DNA of 64,000 nt from an uncultured Acetatifactor sp. (lineage in GTDB: Bacteria; Bacillota; Clostridia; Lachnospirales; Lachnospiraceae). Numbering within the stretch: the first letter of the stretch is position 1; every line of letters begins with the position of its first letter. Positions 9,233-18,270 of this stretch are shown here, one piece after another. The notes beneath the pieces were generated by a model. It searched no databases and had not been told where the DNA came from. It was given only the letters and a program-made list of their open reading frames with translations. The DNA lies in NCBI GenBank assembly GCA_910577185.1, contig CAJTLR010000007.1, positions 30,205-94,204 of the forward strand, in the 5' to 3' direction. The translations under genes were made by a program, and so were the position numbers.

Positions 9233-11068
9233 ATGATTTTATTGCCATTACCGAAAAAAATGGAAGAACAGGAAGGAACACTGATGCTCCGGATGAATAC
9301 CATGATTGTCATGGATATGTCCTGCCCTCAGGGAGCAAATGTGTATGCAAAGCTGCTGAAGGAAGAGATCTTTACCTGGGCAGGTCTGACGGTGGAAATA
9401 GGAAGAGGTACCTTCCGCAAGGGAGATATCTTGTTAAAGCTGGAGGAATCCCTGGGTGAGCATCATTATGATATGAAGATCAGCGAAGAGGGGGCATTTT
9501 TAAGCGGAGGCAGCCTGAATGCCCTGGGATGGGCAGTGCAGACCCTGCGCCAGATTGTCCGTCAGAGTGCGGGCCTGCTCCCTTGTGTGGTGATTGAGGA
9601 TGAGCCCGACATGAAGAACAGGGGATATTATCATGATGTGACCAGGGGCCGTATCCAGACTCTGGAAAATTTAAAGAAGCTGGCAGATACCCTTTCTTTC
9701 TACAAGATGAACCAGCTGCAGCTTTATGTGGAGCATACATATCTGTTCCGGGATCTGACGGAACTCTGGAGGGACGATACGCCCATGACGGCAGAAGAAG
9801 TCATGGAGCTGGATCAGTACTGCTATGAGAGAGGCATTGAGCTGGTTCCTTCCCTGGCCACATTCGGACATCTGTACAAGTTGCTGAAGACCAAAACATA
9901 CGAACACCTCTGTGAACTTCCCGGAAGTTTCGGGCAGCCCTTTGGTTTCAAGGACAGGATGGCGCACCACACGGTAAATGTTTCCGACGAGGATGCCATG
10001 GCGCTGGTCAAGAATATGATAGTGGAATATATGCAGCTGTTCCGCACGGATAAATTCAATATTTGTGCCGACGAGACTTTTGACCTGGGCAAAGGAAGAA
10101 GCGCTTCCCTGGCAGAGGAAAAGGGAACGGGACACTTGTATATGGAATATATCAATGAATTGTTTGATTTCCTGCTCCAGAAAGGCAAGATACCCATGTT
10201 CTGGGGGGATATTATCTGTGGTCATCCGGAACTTTATTCCCAGCTGCCCAAAGAAGTCATCTGCCTGAACTGGGGATATGCGGACAACCAGCCGGAGAGG
10301 GAGACAGAAATCCTTCACAGTGTGGGAGCCACACAGTATCTGTGTCCCGGAGTACGGGGCTGGAATACCTGGGTGAATATGATCAGGGGCGCGTATCTGA
10401 ATATTACCAGAATGTGCGGCTATGCCAGAAAGCATGACGCCGTGGGTATGCTGAACACGGACTGGGGTGATTTCGGCCATATCAATCAGCCTGTATTTTC
10501 CATTCCCGGCATTATCTACGGGGCGGTATGCTCCTGGGGAGAGAATGTACCGGAATATGAAGACCTGAACAGACAGATCTCCATACTGGAGTTCGGTGAT
10601 TCGTCCGGGGAACTGTTAAGCTGCCTTGCCCGGGCAAATGATATGATGTCATTCGGATGGTACACTGCAGTGGCGCTGCGGGAAGAGTATCTGAAGGGTA
10701 TGGACAAGGAAGAACTCCGCAAAATTTTCGAAAAGGATAATATGTCAAAAGCGTCTGATCACAATGCGCATATTGCAGACCTGGAAGTATCCCTGCGCCG
10801 GATCAGCCGTACCATGGACTCTGCCAGCCGCCGGATCGTGGAATATACCCATGTATCCCTGGAAATGACAAGAGTGTGGAATGAGGTGGGCTTGTTCCTG
10901 ACAGCGCTGAATCAGGGAGAGAAGCCCGCAAACGGCATGGAAATCGCGGCAGATCTGGAAAGATGCCTGCATTATTACCAGCAGCTCTGGAGGGAAAACA
11001 GCAAAGAAGGAGATATCGGGAAGATATCCGAAGTATTCTGCTGGTATGCAGATCTTTTAAGAAAGTAA
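9233..11068 (+). CDS. GH20 family beta-N-acetylhexosaminidase-like enzyme
   Basis: Glycoside hydrolase of 611 residues. A GH20b-like N-terminal domain (1-125) precedes the TIM barrel starting at KNRGYYHDVTRGR. The catalytic Asp-Glu pair of the substrate-assisted mechanism is Asp280-Glu281 in NICADETFDLG. The start is ATG 9233, with AGGAGG nine bases upstream; the open frame extends 39 codons further but without a site. No signal peptide is present, so it should remove terminal GlcNAc or GalNAc from imported glycans inside the cell. It opens an operon with GH18 and the first transglutaminase-fold protein. Confidence 0.87.
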   Translation: MILLPLPKKMEEQEGTLMLRMNTMIVMDMSCPQGANVYAKLLKEEIFTWAGLTVEIGRGTFRKGDILLKLEESLGEHHYDMKISEEGAFLSGGSLNALGWAVQTLRQIVRQSAGLLPCVVIEDEPDMKNRGYYHDVTRGRIQTLENLKKLADTLSFYKMNQLQLYVEHTYLFRDLTELWRDDTPMTAEEVMELDQYCYERGIELVPSLATFGHLYKLLKTKTYEHLCELPGSFGQPFGFKDRMAHHTVNVSDEDAMALVKNMIVEYMQLFRTDKFNICADETFDLGKGRSASLAEEKGTGHLYMEYINELFDFLLQKGKIPMFWGDIICGHPELYSQLPKEVICLNWGYADNQPERETEILHSVGATQYLCPGVRGWNTWVNMIRGAYLNITRMCGYARKHDAVGMLNTDWGDFGHINQPVFSIPGIIYGAVCSWGENVPEYEDLNRQISILEFGDSSGELLSCLARANDMMSFGWYTAVALREEYLKGMDKEELRKIFEKDNMSKASDHNAHIADLEVSLRRISRTMDSASRRIVEYTHVSLEMTRVWNEVGLFLTALNQGEKPANGMEIAADLERCLHYYQQLWRENSKEGDIGKISEVFCWYADLLRK

Positions 11069-11177
11069 TATACCTTACCGTAGACAATCAATCATGTAAA
11101 TTCAGAAATCAGAATGGCAGAATCCCGGAAAAGGCGGAACAAACACTGCTTTTTCCGGGAAATAAGGGAGAGTTAAT

Positions 11178-12194
11178 ATGAAAAACGAAATCATTGGATA
11201 TGTAGGCAGCGGTGAATTCACGGAAGAAGACGCAAAGAAACTCACAGGAATCAATCTTGCGTTCGGGGAACTTCATAATGACGGTAGTGTCACATGCAAC
11301 GGATGTAAGGAAAAAATAGAAATGATTCCCCAGATCAGGAAATGGAATGCGGATCTGCGCATTGTGCTTTCCATGGTGCAGGCGGACAGAGATGCTTTCA
11401 CAGTGTGCTGCGGTTCTGAGGAAATGCGGGAGAAGGCAGCGGCATCCCTGGCGGAGGCTGCCGTGAAATATGACCTGGACGGCATTGACCTGGATTGGGA
11501 ATACCCCTGTGTTCCCTCCAACGGAAGCGCCGTATCTCCTGACGACAAAAAGAATTTCACTTTATTCTGTGAGGCAATCCGTAAAAAGCTGGATGCCATT
11601 GGCGGGAAAAAGTACTATCTGACCATTGCTGCCGGAGCGGATCTGTACTATGTTAATTGTGTGGAACTGCCGGAACTTATGGAATACCTTGACTATATCA
11701 ATATTATGACTTATGACCTGAAATGCGGTTTCCATGCCCTGGCAGGGCATCATACTTCTCTGTTTTCCAAGAGCGCGGATGTATTCATGAACGGCTGTGC
11801 CCAGGCCCTTGCCCTGTTTGAGGCCCATGGTGTCAGCGCTGACCGTCTTCTGATGGGTGCCGCATTCTATTCCAGGAAATGGGAGGATCTGAAGGACAAT
11901 GAAAATCATGGTCTGCTGGAACTGTGCCCCAAAGGAGGCGGATACGGCCCGGATTATGATATTCTGGTAAAGGATTATATCAATAAAAACGGTTTTGTGG
12001 AATATTGGGATGATGAGGCAAAGGCTCCTTATTTGTTTGACGGCTCTGTGTTCCTTTCCTATGACAATCCCCGTTCCCTGCAGGAAAAAGTACGGTATAT
12101 CAAGGAAAAAGGATACGGCGGCATTTTCTACTGGGAACATAAATGCGACAGCACCAGAACTTTGCTGGATGCAATCTGTCAGGAAATGAAGTAA
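11178..12194 (+). CDS. GH18 family glycosidase (chitinase or ENGase-like)
   Basis: Single-domain GH18 enzyme of 338 residues. The family signature DxxDxDxE is DGIDLDWE at 101-108, with catalytic acid Glu108, and MTYDL and FYWEH match the later barrel strands. There is no secretion signal and no carbohydrate-binding module. GH18 members hydrolyse GlcNAc-beta-1,4-GlcNAc bonds in chitin or in the N-glycan core. With GH20, GH130 and transglutaminase-fold neighbours, cleavage of the chitobiose core of imported N-glycans is the likelier role, by inference. The start follows GGGAGAG at good spacing. The transglutaminase-fold gene starts 22 bp downstream. Confidence 0.87.
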   Translation: MKNEIIGYVGSGEFTEEDAKKLTGINLAFGELHNDGSVTCNGCKEKIEMIPQIRKWNADLRIVLSMVQADRDAFTVCCGSEEMREKAAASLAEAAVKYDLDGIDLDWEYPCVPSNGSAVSPDDKKNFTLFCEAIRKKLDAIGGKKYYLTIAAGADLYYVNCVELPELMEYLDYINIMTYDLKCGFHALAGHHTSLFSKSADVFMNGCAQALALFEAHGVSADRLLMGAAFYSRKWEDLKDNENHGLLELCPKGGGYGPDYDILVKDYINKNGFVEYWDDEAKAPYLFDGSVFLSYDNPRSLQEKVRYIKEKGYGGIFYWEHKCDSTRTLLDAICQEMK

Positions 12195-12216
12195 GGAAGG
12201 AAACAGAGAGGTCATT

Positions 12217-14895
12217 ATGTTTTCAACAGAGTATTATCAGGAAATCAGAAAAGGTTTTGACAGGCAGATGCAGTTTGTGGAAGAGAGAATCCATATCCTG
12301 GAGAAGGAAAAGGATATGGGACAGGGACTGGCACAGGTGACCGGACGCCTTCTTCTGGAAAAGAAAGAGGAAATTCAGGATACTTTCAGCCGGTGTACGG
12401 AAGAGGAAGCCCAGGCGCTGACCTTTCTCTACAGCGCCATGCCCCTGAGCGATCTGCAGGATTATCCGGCAAGCCTTTTTCTGGCTTATGCGAAGCACGG
12501 AGTTTACTTGTGGAACCATGGACCTTTTGCAGGGAGGGTGCCGGAAAAAATATTTGCCAATTATGTGCTTCATTACCGGGTAAATAATGAAGATATAGCC
12601 GATACCAGGGGATTTTTCCATGACCGGCTCAAAGAGGCAGTGGAAATCGGTTCCCACAGAAGCATGTATGACACTGCCATAGATGTCAATTACTGGTGTG
12701 CCAGGGAGGCGACCTACCGTTCCACGGATATCCGCACACAGAATCCCAGGACCATGTACGGCACAGCCATGGGACGCTGCGGGGAAGAGTCTACTTTCGG
12801 AGTGACATCCCTGCGCAGCATCGGCATTCCTGCCCGTCAGATTTATGCGCCGCTGTGGACACATTGTGACGACAATCATGCCTGGGTGGAATTGTGGTGC
12901 GATGGGGAATGGCAGTTTTTGGGAGCCTGCGAGCCAGAAGAAAAAATGAACCGGGGATGGTTTATCGGGCCCGCTTCCCGTGCAGTGATGCTGCATTCCA
13001 GATGGTTTGGAAAAGAAGAGCCGGATGAAACACAGGTAGGTCCCAAAGGGATGGCCAGGGTATTGAACCATATGGACCGCTATGCCGGGACGGTGGAACT
13101 GGCATTGCGGGCGGAGGATGAGGCCGGAAGGCCTGTTCCCCATGCAAAAGTGGTGTTTCAGGTGTTGAACTACGGATCTTTGGGTCCGGTGGCTGTGGTT
13201 TATACCGGTTCGGAAGGGGAAGACTGCGGCAGGGCAGGGCTTGTGACGGGTCTGGGAGATCTGTATGTGACCGTAAGCACAAATGATCTTTACGGGGAAA
13301 AGAAAGTTTCCCTGAAAGAGATAAAGCCCGGCGAAAAAGCAGAGTGCAGAATTGTGCTGAAGGATAAGCCGGAATGTTCCGACGAATGGGAGAATCTGGA
13401 GTTTCAGGCGCCGGAACCGGGACATATGCACGATGGAGACCTGACGGTGGAACAGCAGGAAACCGGGGCAAGACGTCTTTCCCAGGCGGCGGAATACAGA
13501 CAAAAAAAGGCGGAAAGTTTCTATGACGTGAGGGAAGCAGAAAGAGTTCTGGGACGTTTCCCGGAGGATGACCGGGTTTGTGTGGAAGCGATTCTGCAAA
13601 AGTCCCATAGCAATATAAACGAAATAATACGTTTTATAGAATGGAATGCCAATCATTTACTGCCTCTTCGCTGGCAGGAGCATTCCGGGGATCACTGGAA
13701 GGTGGAAGTATTAAAGACTCTCAGTGAGAAAGATTACTGGGATATTAAGGCAGAAACCCTGATGGACTGCTGTATCAGCGCCCTGCCCTATGCGGGAAAG
13801 GTGCCGGAAGAGATTTTCTACAGATTTGTGGCATGTCCGCGGGTGTCCCGGGAATTGCTGCGTCCCTGCAGACTGGCGCTGGAAAAATACGTAGATGAAG
13901 ATACCAAAAACCAAATACGTAAGAATCCCGGTATTCTTCCGGAGCTGGCGGAAAAGTGGATACTTTCCATGCCGGAACAGGAATATGAGGACTTGATTAC
14001 AACTCCCCTGGGCTGCCTTGCAGGCGGCGTGGGAAGCCGGTATTCAAGGGAAGTGTTCTGTGTAAATCTGTATCGGAGTCTCGGCATTCCGTCCAGGTTA
14101 AACAGGCTGGATGGAGGCCTGGAATACTATTTGGATGGTCAGTTCCGGAGGGCGGAAGGCGGTGAGGAAAGCTGCAGGCTTACGCTGTGCACGGATGATT
14201 CCTTAAAATTAAACGAGAGGGAACATTATTCCCTGGAGCGGTTTGAGGAAGATGGTTTCTGCCGCCTGGGACTGTGGGATTGTCAGATGGAGGGAAATCA
14301 GGCAGAACTGCAGCTGAAACCCGGTATGTACCGTATTCTGACCACAAATCGCAGGAGAAATGGCGACCAGCTTGCAAAAATGCTGACATTCCGGCTTCAA
14401 AGGGGCGAAAGCCGTGAGATCCTTTTGTCCATAAGGGATATTCCCGTGGAAGATTTGTTGTCGCGGACAAAAACAGAGGACTTTTCTGTAAGTACCCTTG
14501 AAGGCCATGCTAGTCTGCTGTCCGGATTCACCGGGGAAGGAAAGGCTCTTTTCCTGTGGCTGGAAGTGACCAGGGAACCCACAGAACATATTCTGAATGA
14601 GCTGTTTGACCTGAAAGAAGAATTTTCTGCCCTGAAAGTGCCGTTGTATGCGGTGCTGCGGGATAAGGAGGATCTGCAGAACGCCACTCTTCGACGGACA
14701 ATGGAAGCGCTGCCGAAATTGACGCCTCTTCTGGATGATTTCGGCGCAAACTATGAGAAGCTGGCGGAAACCGTGGGACAGCAGGCAGGAAAACTTCCCC
14801 TTGCAGTGGTTATGGAAGGCCGGGAACAATGTATTTACAGTGATGCCGGTTACAATGTGGGACTTGCGGATATGCTGCTGCGGGTTCTGGAATAA
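12217..14895 (+). CDS. Multidomain transglutaminase-fold protein (paralogue 1)
   Basis: Cytoplasmic-looking protein of 892 residues. A helical N-terminus (1-150) is followed by a transglutaminase-like core with GRCGE (Cys188), DDNHAWVE (His221) and FLGACEPE (Glu239). The spacing and the GRCGE and ACE strings resemble eukaryotic peptide:N-glycanase (Png1/NGLY1). Next come an Ig-like or carboxypeptidase-regulatory-like domain (about 285-385), a second transglutaminase-like region (about 590-650, GIPSRLN) whose Cys position is not Cys, and a thioredoxin-like C-terminus (about 745-892) with no CxxC. It is co-transcribed with GH18 and GH20. A paralogue lies at 31363 beside GH130. A glycopeptidase or peptide-handling function is inferred from motif and context, not proven; another amide hydrolase or a protease is possible. 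Confidence 0.85.
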   Translation: MFSTEYYQEIRKGFDRQMQFVEERIHILEKEKDMGQGLAQVTGRLLLEKKEEIQDTFSRCTEEEAQALTFLYSAMPLSDLQDYPASLFLAYAKHGVYLWNHGPFAGRVPEKIFANYVLHYRVNNEDIADTRGFFHDRLKEAVEIGSHRSMYDTAIDVNYWCAREATYRSTDIRTQNPRTMYGTAMGRCGEESTFGVTSLRSIGIPARQIYAPLWTHCDDNHAWVELWCDGEWQFLGACEPEEKMNRGWFIGPASRAVMLHSRWFGKEEPDETQVGPKGMARVLNHMDRYAGTVELALRAEDEAGRPVPHAKVVFQVLNYGSLGPVAVVYTGSEGEDCGRAGLVTGLGDLYVTVSTNDLYGEKKVSLKEIKPGEKAECRIVLKDKPECSDEWENLEFQAPEPGHMHDGDLTVEQQETGARRLSQAAEYRQKKAESFYDVREAERVLGRFPEDDRVCVEAILQKSHSNINEIIRFIEWNANHLLPLRWQEHSGDHWKVEVLKTLSEKDYWDIKAETLMDCCISALPYAGKVPEEIFYRFVACPRVSRELLRPCRLALEKYVDEDTKNQIRKNPGILPELAEKWILSMPEQEYEDLITTPLGCLAGGVGSRYSREVFCVNLYRSLGIPSRLNRLDGGLEYYLDGQFRRAEGGEESCRLTLCTDDSLKLNEREHYSLERFEEDGFCRLGLWDCQMEGNQAELQLKPGMYRILTTNRRRNGDQLAKMLTFRLQRGESREILLSIRDIPVEDLLSRTKTEDFSVSTLEGHASLLSGFTGEGKALFLWLEVTREPTEHILNELFDLKEEFSALKVPLYAVLRDKEDLQNATLRRTMEALPKLTPLLDDFGANYEKLAETVGQQAGKLPLAVVMEGREQCIYSDAGYNVGLADMLLRVLE

Positions 14896-14923
14896 AAATG
14901 TCAATGGGAAAATTGATAGAAAT

Positions 14924-14955
14924 AAAAAAGGGGCTGCCATCGGCAGTCCCTTTTT
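14924..14955 (+). terminator. Rho-independent terminator after the GH20-GH18-transglutaminase operon
   Basis: The stem GGGGCTGCC-ATC-GGCAGTCCC is followed by TTTTT, 28 bp after the stop codon, and is flanked upstream by an A-run. Dispersed repeat copy B begins immediately after its T-tract. Confidence 0.9.
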
Positions 14956-15049
14956 ATGCGCAGGGGCGCATAAGGAAGATTGTTGCTAACGCAACATGCG
15001 CCCCGCGCGGCGAGTAGTGGAGAAGGACATTCCCCTACTGGATTGCGCA
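14956..15049 (+). repeat. Dispersed structured repeat family 1, copy B
   Basis: A 94-bp element: outer stem GGGGCGCAT pairing with ATGCGCCCC, inner hairpin GTTGC-TAAC-GCAAC, then a second hairpin with arms around GAGTAG and CTACT. It lies directly behind a terminator, as do copies A, C and D. The 47 bases between it and the next stop codon hold nothing recognisable. Confidence 0.88.
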
Positions 15050-15096
15050 CGGGACATATAAGGAAAATAGTTGCATAAGGAAATTAGAACATGCTC

Positions 15097-16164
15097 TCAG
15101 GCCGGAAAGGAAGTGGTTTTTCCATCGGAGAAAATGGCAAGCACAGTTTTTCCATCCGCTCCGGGGCAGGTGATCTCAAAGGTATGGGCAGTGGTGCCAA
15201 TCTCATAAGGGAGATCCCGCACTGTTTTGTTTTCCTGGCAGGGGCTGAGCCTCTCAAGGGTTTCCTTTAATTTGTCAAAACTGTCCGTATAGTTTCCGGT
15301 TTCGTCCCGGAGAGCCTGCTGGGCATAATAAAGTTTGCGCAGTTCCCATTTGCGGTATTCGTCTTCCGGAATGGGGAATGCTTCGGACTCCCGGCCTTTT
15401 TCTGCAAAGAAAATAAAGGCCCACAGTTCCGGATAGTGAATATTGACAACGCCTGTGGGAGCCCACACCCAGTTATCTTCCGGCAGGGGACATCCTGTTT
15501 CCTCAGACAGACGTTTCTGGAAAGCGCCGTCTTTTTTGTCCACTTTCCACTGTACCCTGGAGAAATTCATCCGGTAATATTCCCCGGAAACGGGAGGACG
15601 GTTTTCGGAGGCACATTCCTGCAGGGCCGCAAAGGGAATCACGACCTCCACGGACCAGGAACGGCTGTCCGCTTCCGGACAATTCAGCTTTCCGTCAATG
15701 TGTACGGCAGTACGCATTCCACGAAACTCAAAACCGTTCACCGGCTTGCCGTTATCCCGGTAAGCTTTGGTCAGAAGCAGGTCCCAGGTAGTGTTCAGGG
15801 CATTCATCTCAAATTCATAGTAAGCCTGGGTATCGGAATCAGGATCTATAAAAATCTCAAAGTCATTGTCATGGAAGATGACACAGTCATGTTCCGTGAG
15901 GTGTGCCCAGATTTCATTTCCCTCCAGGAGAGCGCCGATATAAAGATTTTCATGATCCCATGCCAGCTTGGCCCGGGTGCGGAATCTGGGTATGGGACGG
16001 ATATCTCCCTCAATATCCGGAAAATCTTCCGTAAAAGGAATGTCTTTCCAGAAATCCTTGTCTAAATTTCCATCCAGTTGAAATTCTTTCGGATTGTAGC
16101 GGCAGACATAGACGGGGGGATGGAATCCCACGGCCGGAACAGGTATGCGGTGTTGTGTACTCAT
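15097..16164 (-). CDS. CBM9-like carbohydrate-binding domain protein
   Basis: Protein of 355 residues dominated by one family-9-like carbohydrate-binding fold. It starts LDGNLDKDFWKDIPFTEDF and continues through AKLAWDHENLYIGALLEG, VIFHDNDFEIFIDPD, SWSVEVVIPFAAL and RMNFSRVQWK, strings typical of this fold. No signal peptide, membrane segment or catalytic domain is visible, which is odd for a binding module. It is the only gene on the - strand within the glycan locus. The start at 16164 has an AGG site seven bases upstream. Its role (sugar sensing, chaperoning or an unrecognised enzyme) is unknown. Confidence 0.8.
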   Translation of the reverse strand: MSTQHRIPVPAVGFHPPVYVCRYNPKEFQLDGNLDKDFWKDIPFTEDFPDIEGDIRPIPRFRTRAKLAWDHENLYIGALLEGNEIWAHLTEHDCVIFHDNDFEIFIDPDSDTQAYYEFEMNALNTTWDLLLTKAYRDNGKPVNGFEFRGMRTAVHIDGKLNCPEADSRSWSVEVVIPFAALQECASENRPPVSGEYYRMNFSRVQWKVDKKDGAFQKRLSEETGCPLPEDNWVWAPTGVVNIHYPELWAFIFFAEKGRESEAFPIPEDEYRKWELRKLYYAQQALRDETGNYTDSFDKLKETLERLSPCQENKTVRDLPYEIGTTAHTFEITCPGADGKTVLAIFSDGKTTSFPA

Positions 16165-16373
16165 ATGATTACCTCACTTATTTGGATTTGCCCTGATTAT
16201 AACATTTTGGGTCCGGGAAGTAAATAGGCAGAAAAACCGGAGAAGTCAGGCGTCCGTGGAAACGGTTCAGACAGGGTGTTGAACTGTTGCGGCCGGCTTC
16301 AGAATGAAAATGAAAGGGAAGAAAAGTGAAATATGGTCAATATGGACAGAATATAAAATTCTGTTAAGGCAAA

Positions 16374-16468
16374 TTAACAAAAGATAAACTGAGGAATGGG
16401 TATAATTAACAAAAAATAAATAGAATATTAAAAAATTAGTTGACAAATTGTTCACAAAAAGATAAACT
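16374..16468 (+). promoter_or_regulatory. Direct repeats and promoter of the eight-gene transport operon
   Basis: Three related direct repeats occur at 16374-16390 (TTAACAAAAGATAAACT), 16406-16421 (TTAACAAAAAATAAAT) and 16451-16468 (TTCACAAAAAGATAAACT). A promoter TTGACA (16440-16445), 17 bases, TAAACT (16463-16468) overlaps the last one. The rest of the 375-bp gap is AT-rich and contains no gene. The repeats may be an activator or repressor site. No regulator gene is adjacent, so the binding protein cannot be named. Confidence 0.6.
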
Positions 16469-16539
16469 TATAACTAATCTTAATAAAAAATATTAAGAGA
16501 GTTCTCAAAAAACACAAATCAATAAAAGGAGGATTATTG

Positions 16540-18165
16540 ATGAGAAAGAAATTGGCAATGAAGATTTGTGCCCTTGCAATGACAGCTGCAATGGTAGGCA
16601 CAATGGCTGGCTGTGGCAACGGTGACACAGCATCCGGCAGCGCAAATGAAAGCGGAAGTGCTGCAGAAGGATCATCTGACGCCGGAGCCGGTACAGAGGA
16701 ATCAGGGGGGGCAGATCAGGGTTCTGAGGAATCTTCTGCAGATGGCGGAGAAGGCGCCGAAGGCGGAGAAGCAGCCAGCACATTTGATGGCGGCGGAGCT
16801 ACCATCAGAATCAACGGCGGTATGTGGGATGACCTCAGGGACGACAATAAGAATGAGGACGGAAGCTACGCACAGAGCTATACCATCGCATGGGACATGG
16901 CAGCCCAGCTGGAAGCAAAATACAACATCAAGCTTGAGTATGTGAAGCTGCAGAACGACGACGGTTATGATACCGCTACCGCAATCCAGAACGGAATTCT
17001 TTCCGGAGAGTGCTTTGCGGATATTTTTACCGCAGGCGACGACGTAACCCTTTCCCTGAGAAATTACCTGGTAGATATTACTCCGTTCAAGGATTCCCTG
17101 GAGATGGGTTCCATCTACCTTGAGCCCGCAACCTGGGCAGGCAAGTGCTACGGATTTACCTATGACAACATGGGCAGCGTTTATGTTCTGGCTTACAGCC
17201 GTGACTATCTGCAGTCCATCGGTATGGATGTGACACCTACCCAGAAATTCCTGGAAGGCAAGTGGAGCTATGAGGACTGTACGGCATATCTTACCGAGCT
17301 GAAAGCAAAGCTTCCGGATGGCGTATATCCTTTCGGTATACATAGCACTCACTGGGCAAGTATGGCTCCCGCTGCAAACGGCGCAGTTTCCGTTGATTCC
17401 GACGGCGGTATCCACATTGCAGACGAGAATTACACAGTGACCCTGGAGTACTACCGCAGTCTGGTTGACGCAGGACTGGCAGCTCCCATTACGGATGTGA
17501 AGAAAAATGATGATGGTTCCCTTTCCGCAAACCAGACCTATGGTATGGACAATATGTGTGCATCCAGCGGACCTAAGAATGCGGAAGGCGACAATGTGGT
17601 TATGACCATGGTAGAGGCATGGCAGATGGAAGGTCTTGAGACCAGCCTGGCAGGCAGCTGGGGTATCGTTCCTTTTCCCTGGGGTCCTGATGTAACCGTA
17701 AGCGGCGATTATACCACTTTGAGCGAGAATTACAGTGTTGCACAGTCTATCTGGACCAACATGCTGGTTCCCAAGGCTGAGTACAGGGCAGCAGGCGCAA
17801 AGGATATTCCGGACGAGGTGCTGTTCCAGATTGCACGCGACTGGTGTGATATGAAGAATGTTGCCGGCGGACAGGTGAGAAAGGCAGCGTTTGACGCAGA
17901 GCAGAGCGGAACTCCTTATGTGAACCTGGGATATGATCCGGGACAGATCGGAGCATTCAGTACGGAAGAAGACGCGGCGCTGTATGACTGGCTGCACTCC
18001 AGAGTTATCGTTGACTGGGGTCATGCTATGCAGACTCTTGAGTATGTTAACGTAAACAGAAACGCTGCATTTGTTATTGCAGCCGGTGACGACGCAAGAT
18101 CTTCAGGAGAGAGCTTCAAGCAGGCAGGCGAAGAGAAACTGGCCGAGGCATTTGGCAGCAACTAA
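16540..18165 (+). CDS. ABC transporter substrate-binding lipoprotein
   Basis: Lipoprotein of 541 residues with lipobox TMAGC (Cys25), then an acidic, Gly/Ser-rich linker of about 60 residues and a solute-binding fold (family 1-like, larger than usual). The start is ATG 16540, seven bases after AAAGGAGG. It heads an operon with a second, domain-fused binding protein and four permeases. A strong hairpin follows the stop codon. The substrate is unknown; an oligosaccharide is inferred from the large family 1-type fold and locus context. Confidence 0.9.
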   Translation: MRKKLAMKICALAMTAAMVGTMAGCGNGDTASGSANESGSAAEGSSDAGAGTEESGGADQGSEESSADGGEGAEGGEAASTFDGGGATIRINGGMWDDLRDDNKNEDGSYAQSYTIAWDMAAQLEAKYNIKLEYVKLQNDDGYDTATAIQNGILSGECFADIFTAGDDVTLSLRNYLVDITPFKDSLEMGSIYLEPATWAGKCYGFTYDNMGSVYVLAYSRDYLQSIGMDVTPTQKFLEGKWSYEDCTAYLTELKAKLPDGVYPFGIHSTHWASMAPAANGAVSVDSDGGIHIADENYTVTLEYYRSLVDAGLAAPITDVKKNDDGSLSANQTYGMDNMCASSGPKNAEGDNVVMTMVEAWQMEGLETSLAGSWGIVPFPWGPDVTVSGDYTTLSENYSVAQSIWTNMLVPKAEYRAAGAKDIPDEVLFQIARDWCDMKNVAGGQVRKAAFDAEQSGTPYVNLGYDPGQIGAFSTEEDAALYDWLHSRVIVDWGHAMQTLEYVNVNRNAAFVIAAGDDARSSGESFKQAGEEKLAEAFGSN

Positions 18166-18203
18166 TCCGAACGGAATGAAGTAGAATATATTGATTACAT
18201 TTG

Positions 18204-18245
18204 TGTGGCTGTGGTTCCCGTCTGAACGGTGGGGGCACAGCCACA
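18204..18245 (+). promoter_or_regulatory. Intercistronic hairpin between two binding protein genes
   Basis: A perfect 10-bp inverted repeat, TGTGGCTGTG at 18204 and CACAGCCACA at 18236, has inner complementary bases but no T-tract. It lies after the first binding protein gene and before the GTG start at 18271. Such hairpins commonly protect the upstream message from 3' decay and so raise its copy number relative to the rest of the operon. Confidence 0.75.
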
Positions 18246-18270
18246 TAATCGAAATGAAAGGGCTGATGGG

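Noticed and set aside
12223..13656. Open frame of 477 codons on the - strand
   Set aside because: Shadow of the transglutaminase-fold gene; no start signal and no recognisable domain.
12217..14895. Protein-crosslinking transglutaminase
   Set aside because: No secretion signal, and the core motif with GRCGE and ACE differs from crosslinking enzymes; glycan context favours hydrolase-like roles.
16702..18024. Long open frame of 440 codons on the - strand
   Set aside because: It lies entirely opposite the lipoprotein gene, has no ribosome site and a composition rich in Ile, His and Cys as expected for an antisense shadow.
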